DNA of 64,000 bases, from positions 1,240,001-1,304,000 of the forward strand of contig JBLWGC010000230.1 in the NCBI GenBank assembly GCA_048772705.1, written 5' to 3'. Origin of the DNA: Leidyana gryllorum EB-2025a (Eukaryota; Apicomplexa). This document shows, one piece after another, positions 22,283 to 32,327 of this stretch. The number at the start of each line of letters is the position of its first letter. Positions within the stretch are counted from its first letter, which is position 1. A program made the translations under genes and the position numbers. Under the pieces are notes generated by a model, which was given only the letters and a program-made list of their open reading frames with translations, was not told where the DNA came from and did no database searches.

Positions 22283-22310
22283 GACTGGTGACTGGTAACT
22301 GGTAACTGGT
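22283..22310. repeat. Four tandem copies of RACTGGT
   Basis: The sequence reads gactggt gactggt aactggt aactggt, four perfect 7-base units differing only at the first base. It lies 42 bp upstream of the F-box-like start codon, in the shared upstream region with malate dehydrogenase. It could be a protein-binding array or simply a small microsatellite. Confidence 0.7.
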
Positions 22311-22374
22311 GAAGGTGTAGCACCACCGTCGAAAAAACTCACAAACCCACACTACCAGACACACGTCACTCGCA

Positions 22375-22516
22375 TGACGCACAATGGTTTACGCATAATG
22401 TTCTTTGTGAAGCTGAAAGTGCGTCAGAGCCGTTCAGGGGCCGAATTGGAGATTTTTCCGAAATCACCCAGACGTGGCATTGATTTTTGCGACGTGACGC
22501 ACACCGACAAGGCGCC
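22375..22516. promoter_or_regulatory. Three TGACGCAC motifs and one GGCGCC upstream of malate dehydrogenase
   Basis: TGACGCAC occurs at 22375-22382 and 22495-22502 on the plus strand, and as its complement GTGCGTCA at 22419-22426. An 8-mer is not expected three times in about 130 bp by chance. GGCGCC, the core of E2F-type sites, is at 22511-22516. The cluster ends about 70 bp before the malate dehydrogenase ATG, so it probably forms that gene's promoter, or a shared one with the divergent F-box-like gene. The binding factor is unknown. Confidence 0.55.
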
Positions 22517-22587
22517 GCCGGTTTTTTGTAATTGCAAATAAGACAGCCTCACTTTTCCATTCTTTGTGTTGTTCTCTACTCGCCACA

Positions 22588-23571
22588 ATGACCAAGTCCT
22601 TCAACCCTAAGATTGCTCTGCTCGGCAGTGGCCAGATCGGTGGCACCTTGGCACTTCTGGCTGGTCTGAAGGGTCTGAGCTCCAACATTGTAATGTTGGA
22701 TGTTGTCGAGGATATGCCCTTCGGCAAGGCTCTGGACTTGAGTCAAGCGTTCACTGCTGATGGTCGAAACGTCAGCGTGAACGCGTCCAATGACATCTCT
22801 GTCAAGAGCGATGGTTTGGATGATGCGGATGTCGTAATTGTTACTGCTGGTATTCCCCGGAAGCCCGGCATGTCGCGTGACGACCTGTTGTCCACCAACG
22901 CTAAAATTATCAAGGGCGTTGGCGAAGCTATCAAGGCCAAATGCCCGAGCGCTTTCGTCATCTGCATCACTAATCCCCTGGATGTGATGGTCAGCGTTCT
23001 CCAGAAGGCTTCTGGGCTCCCTGCCGAGCGCGTCGTCGGTATGGCTGGTATTTTGGACAGTTCCCGTTTCCGATATTTCTTGGCTGAGGCGCTTCAAGTT
23101 GCCCCAGTTGATGTGCACACCATGGTTTTGGGTGGACATGGTGACGAAATGGTTCCCCTGAAGAAATACACCTCAGTCGGTGGAATCCCTCTCCGTACTC
23201 TTATCGAGATGGGACAAATTACAGAGGAGAAGGTCGACGAGATTGTGCAGCGCACCCGCGTGGGCGGTGGAGAGATCGTCAAACTCCTCAAGATGGGCAG
23301 CGCGTTCGTTGCTCCCGCTGCTTCGGCGCTCAATATGGTGGTCTCCTACCTCAAGGACGAGAAGCGTCTCCTCCCCTGCTGCGCTCACCTCTCTGGGCAG
23401 TACGGTGCCTCTGGAATCTACTGTGGTGTTCCAGTCATCATTGGCTCCAAGGGGGTTGAGAAGGTCCTCGAAGTGCCCTTAGACGAGGCCGAGAGACAGA
23501 TGCTCGACAAGTCCCTCGCGGCGGTTGGAGAACTTCGGGAAGCGTGCAAGAAGTTGGGCTACGAGTGCTAG
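22588..23571 (+). CDS. MDH: Malate dehydrogenase, LDH-like type
   Basis: 327 residues, intronless, NAD-dependent malate/oxaloacetate interconversion. The N-terminal Rossmann fold shows [17 protein letters not shown], then the acidic residue after beta-2 ([17 protein letters not shown]). Catalytic and substrate residues are seen in [14 protein letters not shown] (active-site loop, arginines), [21 protein letters not shown] and [12 protein letters not shown] (catalytic His). The loop Arg after the Arg-Lys pair fits malate rather than lactate dehydrogenase. The protein resembles the alpha-proteobacterial/apicomplexan lineage of LDH-like MDH rather than the mitochondrial eukaryotic form. No targeting peptide precedes [10 protein letters not shown], so it is probably cytosolic. 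The start at 22588 was chosen because the longer frame lacks an upstream ATG. Confidence 0.95.
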   Translation: MTKSFNPKIALLGSGQIGGTLALLAGLKGLSSNIVMLDVVEDMPFGKALDLSQAFTADGRNVSVNASNDISVKSDGLDDADVVIVTAGIPRKPGMSRDDLLSTNAKIIKGVGEAIKAKCPSAFVICITNPLDVMVSVLQKASGLPAERVVGMAGILDSSRFRYFLAEALQVAPVDVHTMVLGGHGDEMVPLKKYTSVGGIPLRTLIEMGQITEEKVDEIVQRTRVGGGEIVKLLKMGSAFVAPAASALNMVVSYLKDEKRLLPCCAHLSGQYGASGIYCGVPVIIGSKGVEKVLEVPLDEAERQMLDKSLAAVGELREACKKLGYEC

Positions 23572-23756
23572 AACAAGAGAGAAGAAAATACATAGACATT
23601 TTTTATATTCTATACTCTGCCGTGCAGCCGGGGGGAACCCCACTCAACTAACCTCCTAATCCCTAACTATCTCCTCTCAAACCCCTAATCGATGCTGACC
23701 CACCAGACAGACCACTTCGGGTGTCTCTTCCAACTCCTGTTCCACTCCGCACCCCA

Positions 23757-25507
23757 ATGGCCGCCCATCCTGATGCCAACTTCCGCAGGGAACTGACCTC
23801 CTTGAAAGCCTCAAACCACCCTTACGATCTGGTGATCGGAGTTGATGAAGCCGGAAGAGGACCTCTCGCGGGCCCCGTCGTCGCGGGAGCATTCTGCTTC
23901 TTCACACAGTGTGTCACCCGGGCCTCCTCTATCCCAACTGGATGGCCCTGGGAGCGCATTGGCGATAGCAAAGGCATCGGCGAAGAGGAAAGGGAGTATC
24001 TCTTCGATGCCTTCCTACGCACCGCCCAGGGCCAGCCCGTAGGCGTGCCGCCCGAGTTCCGGAAACAACGAAAGCCACCTGTAAAGGGGATAAAGGGAGC
24101 CGAACCCGGAACGGGAGCGGAAGCTGAAGTCGGGGAGGACGAAGAGAATGACCCTTCAGAAGATCCAGTTACCCAAACCGCCAATGAGACTTCACGGGAT
24201 GCCGATGAGAGTCAAATCAGCGGTACTGAAACTGAGTATCCGGTCGGCTACGAGTCCCGACGAGCCCGATTAAGCCGCGTCAAAGGGCGCCCGCGAGGAG
24301 TCCGCCCTCCCAAGAAGGCGAAACAGGAGACCAGCGAGACTGAGAGCAAACCGCGGCCGGTGAAGCGAGATGTTGTGGCGAAAGAGGAGGCGGAAATTGA
24401 CGACTCGAGCATTGAGAATGGCGCCGCCAGCAGTGCAGAGGTGACGGAGGACAGTGTCAAGGCGGACGCCGTCGAGAGGACAGCTGCACAGCAGAAGGGC
24501 TGTGGCAAAGCACCATCACCCGATCTGATCGCTGCAGAACTGGACAATATGGCCGCCGGACTGGACTCTGAATATGACTGTGATGTCAGTGAATACACTG
24601 ATACCCGTCGAGGGAGTATCACGGAAGCAACAATGAAACTGGATGAAGAATTTGAAAAAGACCACTGCCTCGAAGCCCCCTCGACAGAAACTGTGTCGAC
24701 TACGGCAGTGGGGAGCGACGAGACTGTATTAGTTAGCAGCGAGCCTCCGGCGAACGTTGTATCGAAATGGTTACAACCCGAGGAGTTTGTGCCGGACTCC
24801 CCCATCCTTTTTGCCTACAGCGCCGCGTCCCCCGAAGAGATTGATCGAGTGAATATTCTGGAGGCCACAATGCGCAGTATGACCAGAGCAGTGTACAAAG
24901 TGTTGACCATGGCACTGCCACGTCTCGGCAAAGTCAAGAATACAAAGATCAAAGTTCTGGTCGATGGTAACAGGAAACCGCATCTCATGGAACCAGGGAT
25001 GCTCTTGACCGACGCAGTACCAGTGATTCTGACGGAATACAACTCCATCACTCCAGAGCAGTGGAGGGGGAATATTCTGACTTTTATGCGCTACATCAGC
25101 AACACTCCCATCGTCAAAGGCGATGCCATTGTAGCTTCAATCTCAGCTGCCTCCATCGTTGCCAAGGTGGTTCGAGACCGGATGATGCGGTCTTTGGATG
25201 CGCAATATCCGCAGTATCTGCTAAGCATAAACAAAGGCTACCCTACTCCGGAACATCAAGCGGTGAGTGCTTTGCTTTCTCCATATCTGCCAAGTGAAAA
25301 GTGCCTCCTCAGATCGTCAAGAAGATTGGCCCCAGTAGAATCCATCGCCTTTCCTTCGCTCCCATCTTCCAGTTGCTGAAGGACAAACAGCACCAATGCC
25401 CTCCAGAGCGTGACTTTGAGGAGATTCTGACAATCAAGGCGACCAAGAGCAAGAAAAGACCGTCTTCCAAGCCCAATGCTGCACCCAAGAGGGCGCGTAA
25501 AGTCTAA
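23757..25507 (+). CDS. RNASEH2A: Ribonuclease H2 subunit A with large acidic insertion
   Basis: Catalytic subunit that removes ribonucleotides from DNA. Exons 23757-25262 and 25313-25507 flank a 50-nt intron, giving 566 residues against about 300 for most homologues. The active-site motif GVDEAGRGPLAGPVVAGA places D30 and E31. After about residue 105 lies a Glu/Ser/Thr/Lys-rich insertion of roughly 230 residues. The conserved fold then resumes: KIKVLVDGNRKPHL, KGDAIVASISAASIVAKVVR, LSINKGYPTPEHQ and KKIGPSRIHRLSFAP. A basic tail ends KKRPSSKPNAAPKRARKV, a likely nuclear signal. The ATG at 23757 is the first true ATG. All catalytic residues I can judge are present. Confidence 0.92.
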
Positions 25508-25547
25508 ACCATAGTGTCAAATAGGTGTTTTTTTTGCGTGGGCCCAG

Positions 25548-27916
25548 ATGAGGAAGACCGACCAGCCTGATTCCGCCTCTAGCTCTGAGGTGGAGGACGA
25601 CTGGGAACAGGCAGCTTTGTCCTCGGATGAGGAAAAAAAGAAGCCCGGCAAAGCCTCATCAACTACGGTTGCCAGTCCTCAACCTGAACCAGCAGCCGCG
25701 CCCCCCAAAAAGAAGCCAGGCAAAGCTGGTGCTCGCCGGGTTGAGTCTTCTGACGATGAACAGGAGAATGAAGACGAAGAGGAACGCCTCCGTTCTCCTA
25801 TTCTCTGTATCATGGGACACGTCGATACCGGCAAAACCAAGTTGCTGGATAAAATTCGCCGCACCAATGTCCAGGACCGAGAAGCTGGCGGTATCACACA
25901 GCAAATCGGTGCAACCTTCTTCCCCCGCGAGAACCTCCTCACACTGTGTCATAAGGTCGACGCCAAAACTGAACTCAAAGTACCCGGCCTCCTCATCATC
26001 GATACTCCTGGCCACGCTTCCTTCAACAACCTGAGAAAGCGAGGTAGCTCCCTCTGTGACATCGCCATCCTGGTTGTTGACATCATGCACGGCTTGGAGC
26101 CGCAAACACGAGAGTCAATCAACTTACTGAGACAGCGCAAATGCCCCTTCGTTGTGGCACTCAACAAAGTCGATAGACTCTATGGCTGGGCCGCTGTCGA
26201 GAATAATGCCATCCGGGTCAGCCTCAAGAAGCAGAAGAAAAATGTCAAGGAAGAGTTCGAAACTCGAGCTCGCAACTGTCTCCTGGAACTCACTTCTGAA
26301 GAGGGACTCAACTGTGATCTCTACTGGGAGAACAAAAATGTCCGCAAAAACGTATCAGTCGTACCCACTTCGGCCATCACAGGAGAGGGAATCCCTGATC
26401 TGCTTACACTTATCGTCAAGCTTACTCAAAACTTGATGAACAAGAAGATTGTCTTGGACTGCAAGAACATCGAATGCACTGTTCTTGAGGTCAAGGCCAT
26501 TGAAGGTAAGATTGAGTGAACCCAGTTGCGTCACAGCTAGTAAATCGGGATCTCATTATCGTGATGTTGTGGACACTGTGGTCGCATGATGATTTGACTG
26601 GGCCTATTCCGGCACAATGGCAGTGGTATTCCACTGTTCGATGGTGCAGAATAACGTCATCCTTGGACTGAGACTAAGTGGACACGCGCGTGTGCTTGAT
26701 TCTATTCCCCGCGTGTCTCAATGGCAATGTCCATGCCGGGAGCCTTCTTTAATTACGTTGACTCGCAGGTTTGGGCACCACGATCGATGTTATTTTGATA
26801 AGTGGTGTGCTGCATGAGGGTGACACCATCGTCGTATGCGGGATGAATGGTCCCATTGTGACAACCATCCGCGCTCTACTGACACCGCATCCCATGAAAG
26901 AGCTGAGGGTCAAGGGTGAATACGTGCATCACCAAAAGTTGTACGCCGCGATGGGAGTCAAGATTGCTGGAAATGGGCTCGAAGACGCAGTGGCTGGAAC
27001 TCAAATGATGGTTGTCAAAGATCCAAGTGATCAAGACGAAATCGCTCAGCTGAAGGAAGAAGTTCAGGAAGATATGGGCGCAATCTTCAAGTCCGTTGAC
27101 AAGACGCAAGATGGTGTGTATGTCATGGCATCCACGTTGGGTAGTTTGGAGGCCTTATTGGATTTCTTGAAAGAATCTAATATTCCCGTTAGTGGAATCA
27201 ACATCGGAACTGTGTGGAAATTGGATGTGAAGAAGGCATCGACCATGCGCGAACGAGGCAAAGAAGAGTATGCTGTTATTTTGGCATTCGACGTCAAGGT
27301 GGATGCGGAGGCGGAAAAGGAGGCCAAGTTATTGGGCGTAAAGATAATGAGTGCTGACATTATTTACCACCTATTTGACGGCTTTACTAAGCATCTTGAG
27401 GATTTCCGGGAAGCTCAACGTCAAGCCAAGATTGGTGAGGTCATTTTTCCATGTGTGCTGAAGATATTACCGAACTGCGTGTACAACAAGAAAGACCCTC
27501 TCGTAATGGGAGTCCGTGTTGAGGACGGCGAGCTGCGGGTGGGTACACCTCTCGTTACAGCCGAGCGGGCGGATGCGATAAATCGCATCGGCAAGGTCGA
27601 GTCAATCGAGCTGAATCACAAATCTATTACGGCAGCTACGAAAGGTATTTTCTTCTGGCACAATCTATGGATTATCTATGTGATAGGACAAGAAGTTTGT
27701 ATCAAAGTGACCGGCGATGCCAATGTCACCTTCGGCCGGCACTTCGATGCCACAATGCGGCTGTTCTCGCAAATCAGCCGGAGTAGCATTGACGTTATGA
27801 AAGCTCACTTCCGCGAAGACTTGGAGAAGGTAAGATTACGACTCTTGTCTCCGGAAAATTCGTCGTAGCATCTGAAAGTCACGGTGGACCTGAAGAAAGT
27901 ACTGGGTATTGTGTGA
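25548..27916 (+). CDS. EIF5B: Translation initiation factor eIF5B
   Basis: GTPase that joins the 60S subunit to the initiation complex. Four exons: 25548-26505, 26769-27644, 27687-27829 and 27869-27916. After a short acidic/lysine-rich N-terminus comes the G domain: [18 protein letters not shown] (G1), [16 protein letters not shown] (switch 1), [17 protein letters not shown] (G3) and [11 protein letters not shown] (NKxD). Domain 2 begins [20 protein letters not shown], and domain 3 contains [16 protein letters not shown] and [17 protein letters not shown]. The last exon, [15 protein letters not shown], matches the family end. The N-terminal extension is only about 85 residues, far shorter than in animals or yeast. 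The first intron is 263 nt, unusually long here. Starts 40 bp after the RNase H2A stop. Confidence 0.95.
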
Positions 27917-28104
27917 CACACACGTGTGGCTACTTTTGGCTTGGGTGTTTTTTTGCTCTACATCGGTGGCTTGGGGGGGCTGAAACAGGGTTATAGTGGA
28001 CCGGGTTGATCGTGGAAAAAAGCAGTCCCAATTGAGTTATAGTTGGCGAGTGTTGGAGAGGCCCGATGCATATATTGGGCGAGCACTGAGAGAGAAAATT
28101 GCAC

Positions 28105-29790
28105 ATGTCGTCAGATAATTCGACGGGAGTTGTTCAGGATCTCGGATACGTGGAGCCCGCTTGGGCAGATCAGTCATCACAATACGACGTCAGCGCAGCA
28201 GATCATCAAGCGGCAGCGGCAGCAAACTCGAACTCGCAGTCATCATGGCTGTTTTTCGATCCAATGTTCGGTTCCTCTCCGAATGCACAAGTGAGTAGCG
28301 GCTGAACTTTAAAGCAGTCAAACCAGACTCAGCAGGGGTACTCTGAGGATAAAATACCATTCACAGATGCCGACCAGTCTTCGTGGGAGGCATTCGGTGG
28401 AGCGCCATCTCGTCGTCCAGCTGAGGTCAAGCAGGCGCCTGCAGCGGCAGTTGATCCAACGTTAGAAAGTATCTTCACCCCTTACACTTCATCAAGTACG
28501 GAGAGACGACGGAAATGCGAGAGGCGGCGGCCTCGGCGACCAGCAAACAATTCGGCAACCAGCGCTGCTACCTATAGTCCTAACTGGAGTTCGTCAAGAA
28601 GGAGCGTCGGCAACAAGAGTTTCTCAAATTCATTGAATCGATTCACTCATCCGGATGAGAATGGCAAACGGAAGATCCGGAATGAGATAATGAGCATCGC
28701 AGAATCGCTACCTGCGTTGCCAGGATTATACTTCGATAAGAAGCAGAAAGGTTTTCGAGTACGCTATCAAAACGTGTACGTTGGATGGGTGGCGTTGTCG
28801 CGATTCGCTTCCATTGAAGAGGCGTACATTTCGGCGCGTGAGATTTGGGAGAGCGCCAAGTGCCACGCTGAGAAATTCCAAACGCCTCACGCTGCCGTTA
28901 TGGCGTCCTATCCGTTGCAGAAAGAGGCTCAGGCTAGCGGGAAAAACCGCGGAGGTCGGCCTCGTACTGTGACACAGCTCCCGCCTGACCCATCCAACTG
29001 GCTTAACACCGCTTTTCTCGCTCATCAATCGTCTGCTGCCACAGCAGTCCCACTGACTACTCCTTGGGGTGAAGCGCCAGCTGAGGTACCTTATCAAACC
29101 GAGAAGCGGCGTTGTCGGTCTCCCCAGCAACAACCCTTTTGGCCTTCTTGGCCCACTTCCGACAATTTTGGTCTCCCCGAAGACCACAGAGGAGAAGATG
29201 ACCCCGCCGTTGCGGCTGGAGCTGCGCCGGACAGCTTCTGGAGTCATCAAACACCCTTCGGCCACGCAATCAAAGGTGGTACGGATGCACCTGCCAGCTT
29301 TGCAGGGACCTACGCTGCGTCCCAACCCACCGCCGCATACCATTTACAAGATTTTGCGACTGGCGCTACTGCAGATGGGCGGGATTATCGACCTTTATGT
29401 CACCCGCCCGAATGTGTGGATCATTTTGACGATCAATCTGCTGGGGGCACCGCTGACTTTTGCGGATTAGCTCCATTCGCCGAACTCCCGGGAGCTATAT
29501 CCTTCTCTCAGCCCGTGGCCGAAGACACAGCTCCTCTCATGCCTATCATAGATGAGCCGCCTGTCGTCAAAAGGGAGACCAACTCTCCCGCCCCGCGCAA
29601 GAAACGGCGACGTGATGATGACTTGGCCTCGCCAGATACGGGCGATCAGTCTGATCTCAGACCCCCTGCTAAACGTCGCTGGCCTGTGATCAAATTTGAT
29701 GGGGGAGCCGTAAGCGCCTCGCCCCCCCCGTCTTCCGACGTTTCCACGGCGCTCCCACCCCAGATGCAACATCATCAGAGTCCCAATTGA
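28105..29790 (+). CDS. AP2-like (ApiAP2-type) DNA-binding protein
   Basis: Two exons, about 553 residues. The intron at 28291-28314 is 24 nt (27 nt with the next AG; both keep frame). Around residue 190 is a single AP2-like domain: LPALPGLYFDKKQKGFRVRY, then WVALSRFASIEEAYISAREI. The YFDKKQKGFRVRY strands and the helix following the R-F motif fit the AP2 fold used by apicomplexan transcription factors. An upstream basic cluster (ERRRKCERRRPRRP) and a downstream ARKKRRR-like run (RKKRRRDDDL) may be nuclear signals or DNA contacts, and GRPRT resembles an AT-hook. The remainder is Ser/Gln/Pro-rich. Domain assignment is by pattern; sequence-specific targets are unknown. Confidence 0.7.
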
Positions 29791-30042
29791 TCATTTGGCC
29801 GACTATAGATAGATAGATAGTAAGGTAACACGTCCGCCACGGAGAGGTACTGTACAGTCCTGTTGACTCCGAAGCTGCTAGTAGATCAGCTGCGAAGTCA
29901 TGCAATTGGACTTGGTCAACTGCACTTCCTCTCCTCTTACCCCTCCATTCCTACAGTCACTGCTCCCCCCTTTCAATACAAATATGCCTTCCCATTGACG
30001 ATATCGTTTCAATGAGCAACAGAGCACGCACTAAAATCCCCT
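29791..30042. other. Convergent intergenic region with GATA microsatellite
   Basis: 252 bases between the AP2 gene stop and the secreted-protein stop. It contains a short (GATA)n tract around 29804-29820 and no supported gene. Confidence 0.5.
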
Positions 30043-30538
30043 TCACAACACACGCGTGTGTGTGAACATGTCAATGGTGTCAGGGTCGAATAAGTTCATC
30101 TGACCCCTCTGCTGCATCGCAAGCATTTCGAACCGAGTTTTAGAGGGGCTCAATCTGTGTGGAACGTTCTGTTTTTGCTCGGCGAGCGGTTGCTCGTCGT
30201 CTTCTTCAAGGGAGTCCAAGGATTTCTCGCCACTAACTATCTCGCCCACAGCCTCAGCGGCCAAGCTGCCGGACCCATTAGGCTCGGAGATGCGAGGTCG
30301 ACCGTCGTACATAGCACTGTTGCCAAAGTAGGGAGCGAATCGATCTTCGTATCTATTGCGATGCCTCTTCAACCATCCGACCGGGGGCAATTCACCCTGT
30401 GGGATTAGGGGGAAGAAGAAGCCGCCATCCACAGCACTGAAGAGTCGAGCGGTTTGATGAGTATCTTCAATGCACTTACAAAGGTCTGAATTGGGCTTGA
30501 ACCCCAACTACTGCAAGAATTGTTACAGCAAACCGCAT
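30043..30538 (-). CDS. Small secreted protein, two exons
   Basis: An ATG at 30538 opens MRFAVTILAVVGVQAQFRPF, a textbook signal peptide (h-region AVTILAVVGV, cleavage near QA-QF). A 43-nt intron (gtaagt...cttcag) then joins in frame to AVDGGFFFPLIPQGELPPVG. The mature part is about 135 residues. It is aromatic/proline-rich at first (WLKRHRNRYEDRFAPYFGN), then acidic (SLEEDDEQPLAEQKQ), and ends MFTHTRVL. There are no cysteine pairs or repeats and no family I recognise. It may enter the secretory pathway or be exported. The start is only 18 bp downstream of the TTC1-like stop on the same strand. Confidence 0.65.
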
Positions 30539-30556
30539 GTTGCAATGCCCCACAAG

Positions 30557-32047
30557 TCATTCCTCGCCAGTGGCCGCAGTGGGCTGGCCCGGTGGGGCGT
30601 ATTGTATGTTGTAGCTGCCAGAGGTGGGATCTTGGACCACCTTGAAGTGATCCAAGCTCATTCCGAGTTTGCCTAAGGCCCAGTTTCCGAATTCTTTCGC
30701 CTTCCCGATCATTTCATCCTTCTCCTTCTCAAATTGTTCCTTGGCTGAACGACGGTGGATCCCTTTTAAAGAGTGGACGGTCATCGAACTACTTACACAA
30801 CTTCTCAATGGCGGCCAAGTCGCGAGCGTACTGACCCCGAAGACTGGGATCGAGGTTTAGCGCACTTTGCAAGTCACTGAGGGCGTCGTGATATTTGCTC
30901 AGCGCTTTGTTGGCTTTGTAACGCCGAATCCGTGCCTAATTTAGTATTTACGTCTGGGTGGTGCTAAAGTGTGTGTGTCGTACCTTAACGTGCTCTTTGT
31001 CCAGTTCAATAGCATCGTCGCATGCCTGAATACATTCCGCGTGTTTCTCCTGAGTGAAGTACACAGCGGCTCTGGAATAGATATATTGGACGGTGTCAAT
31101 TGGGTCTTTGTGACTTACAGATTCCCAAGGATGGTGGCAGCCAACTTTGAGTTTGTACTGGGGGTGAGATTAAGGGCTTTGTTATATGTCTCAATAGCCT
31201 CGTCAAACTGGCCGGCTTTGTATCTCTCATTGCCCTCATCTTTGACGGCTATGGCAGCTTCATCGCTTCTCTCAAACTCCTCTACAAACTCTGTCGCATC
31301 ACGAGGATGGTGCGGGTCCGCCGAGCCCTGGTCTTCCTCCTTTTCCTCGCTTTCAGTCCCCACACCAGCAGAGTTTTCATTGGTCGCCACAGCAGTGTTC
31401 TCAACCGCTTTCGTGCTTTCCGTTGCACTATGCTGGTCCTCTTCCACAGTCGGTGTTTGGAGGTTCTCCTCCGCCTCTGGTACGGCGTCTCCATTCCCTT
31501 GAGGGCCAGTCTCGGAGACCTCAGCCTCTTCTTGAGGTTGTTGGGGTTTTCTCACACCTTCAGATGCCCCAATGGTGGTAGGGCCTTCAGAGACCTCAGT
31601 TTCGACGGGATTCTTCATTTCGGTCTCTGTCTCTGCAGACTGAAGGTTGGCTGGCCGGGGTGTGACGTCTCCTTCGACTTCGACAGTCTGGTCACTGGAT
31701 TGGGATGAAGAATCGTCGTTGTCCTCCTCGTCGTCACGATTTCCGACATCAGCGTCGCTCTCGAGGATCACTCGATATGTCTCGGAGTGTACATCTTGTT
31801 TTGTGAATTCAGTGGCGTAAGGAGTTTGATCGACTGGTGGCTGTTCCGCGGTACTGCTACATGCAGCCTGTCTCCGAGAGACTCCCGGGTGGATTGGCCG
31901 ATACTTAGCCGAGGAATGGATTGCTTGTGTCCGTTCACGAGCCGCCTGGAGACGACTGATTCTCCGTCTGTTGAGCCAATAGGCAATAAAGATGCGGATA
32001 GCCAATAAAGGCACCGCTAACACAAAGGTCAAGAGCCAAGGGTGCAT
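30557..32047 (-). CDS. TTC1: TTC1-like TPR protein with N-terminal membrane anchor
   Basis: Exons 31119-32047, 30984-31071, 30797-30935 and 30557-30744 give 447 residues. The start MHPWLLTFVLAVPLLAIRIF provides an N-terminal transmembrane anchor followed by a basic stretch (WLNRRRISRL), suggesting a cytosol-facing ER or other membrane protein. A long acidic Glu/Ser/Thr-rich linker follows. Three TPR motifs then appear: AIAVKDEGNERYKAGQFDEAIETYNKAL, ECIQACDDAIELDKEHVKARIRRYKAN and DALSDLQSALNL. The C-terminal KAKEFGNWALGKLGMSLDHF and SGSYNIQY match the characteristic end of animal TTC1, an Hsp-binding TPR adaptor. The transmembrane anchor is not usual in TTC1. The upstream in-frame region lacks ATG. 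Confidence 0.85.
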
Positions 32048-32327
32048 GTTCTGGGGAACTTTTTTGCGCGCTACGCACCGAATTGCAGCTGAATTGAGAG
32101 TGCTGATCACCACTACCGCCCCCCTTTCACTCTGAACATTCTACAAATCATCTACTCCTAGTCTTGCCACATTGTTGGGTGGAGGCAGTGAGGGTTTCAG
32201 GATGGGGGGGTTTGTTGTAAATTGGGGGTTCAAGTGGTGAGGCTTTAGATTATTTGGGGCGGTTCACCAAACATACGAGTAACACGATGCTAAAACACGG
32301 GAGTCTACTCCTTCAACGAATGGTCGA

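Noticed and set aside
29804-29820. GATA repeat as a regulatory element
   Set aside because: It lies between two convergent 3' ends and is short enough to be a chance microsatellite.
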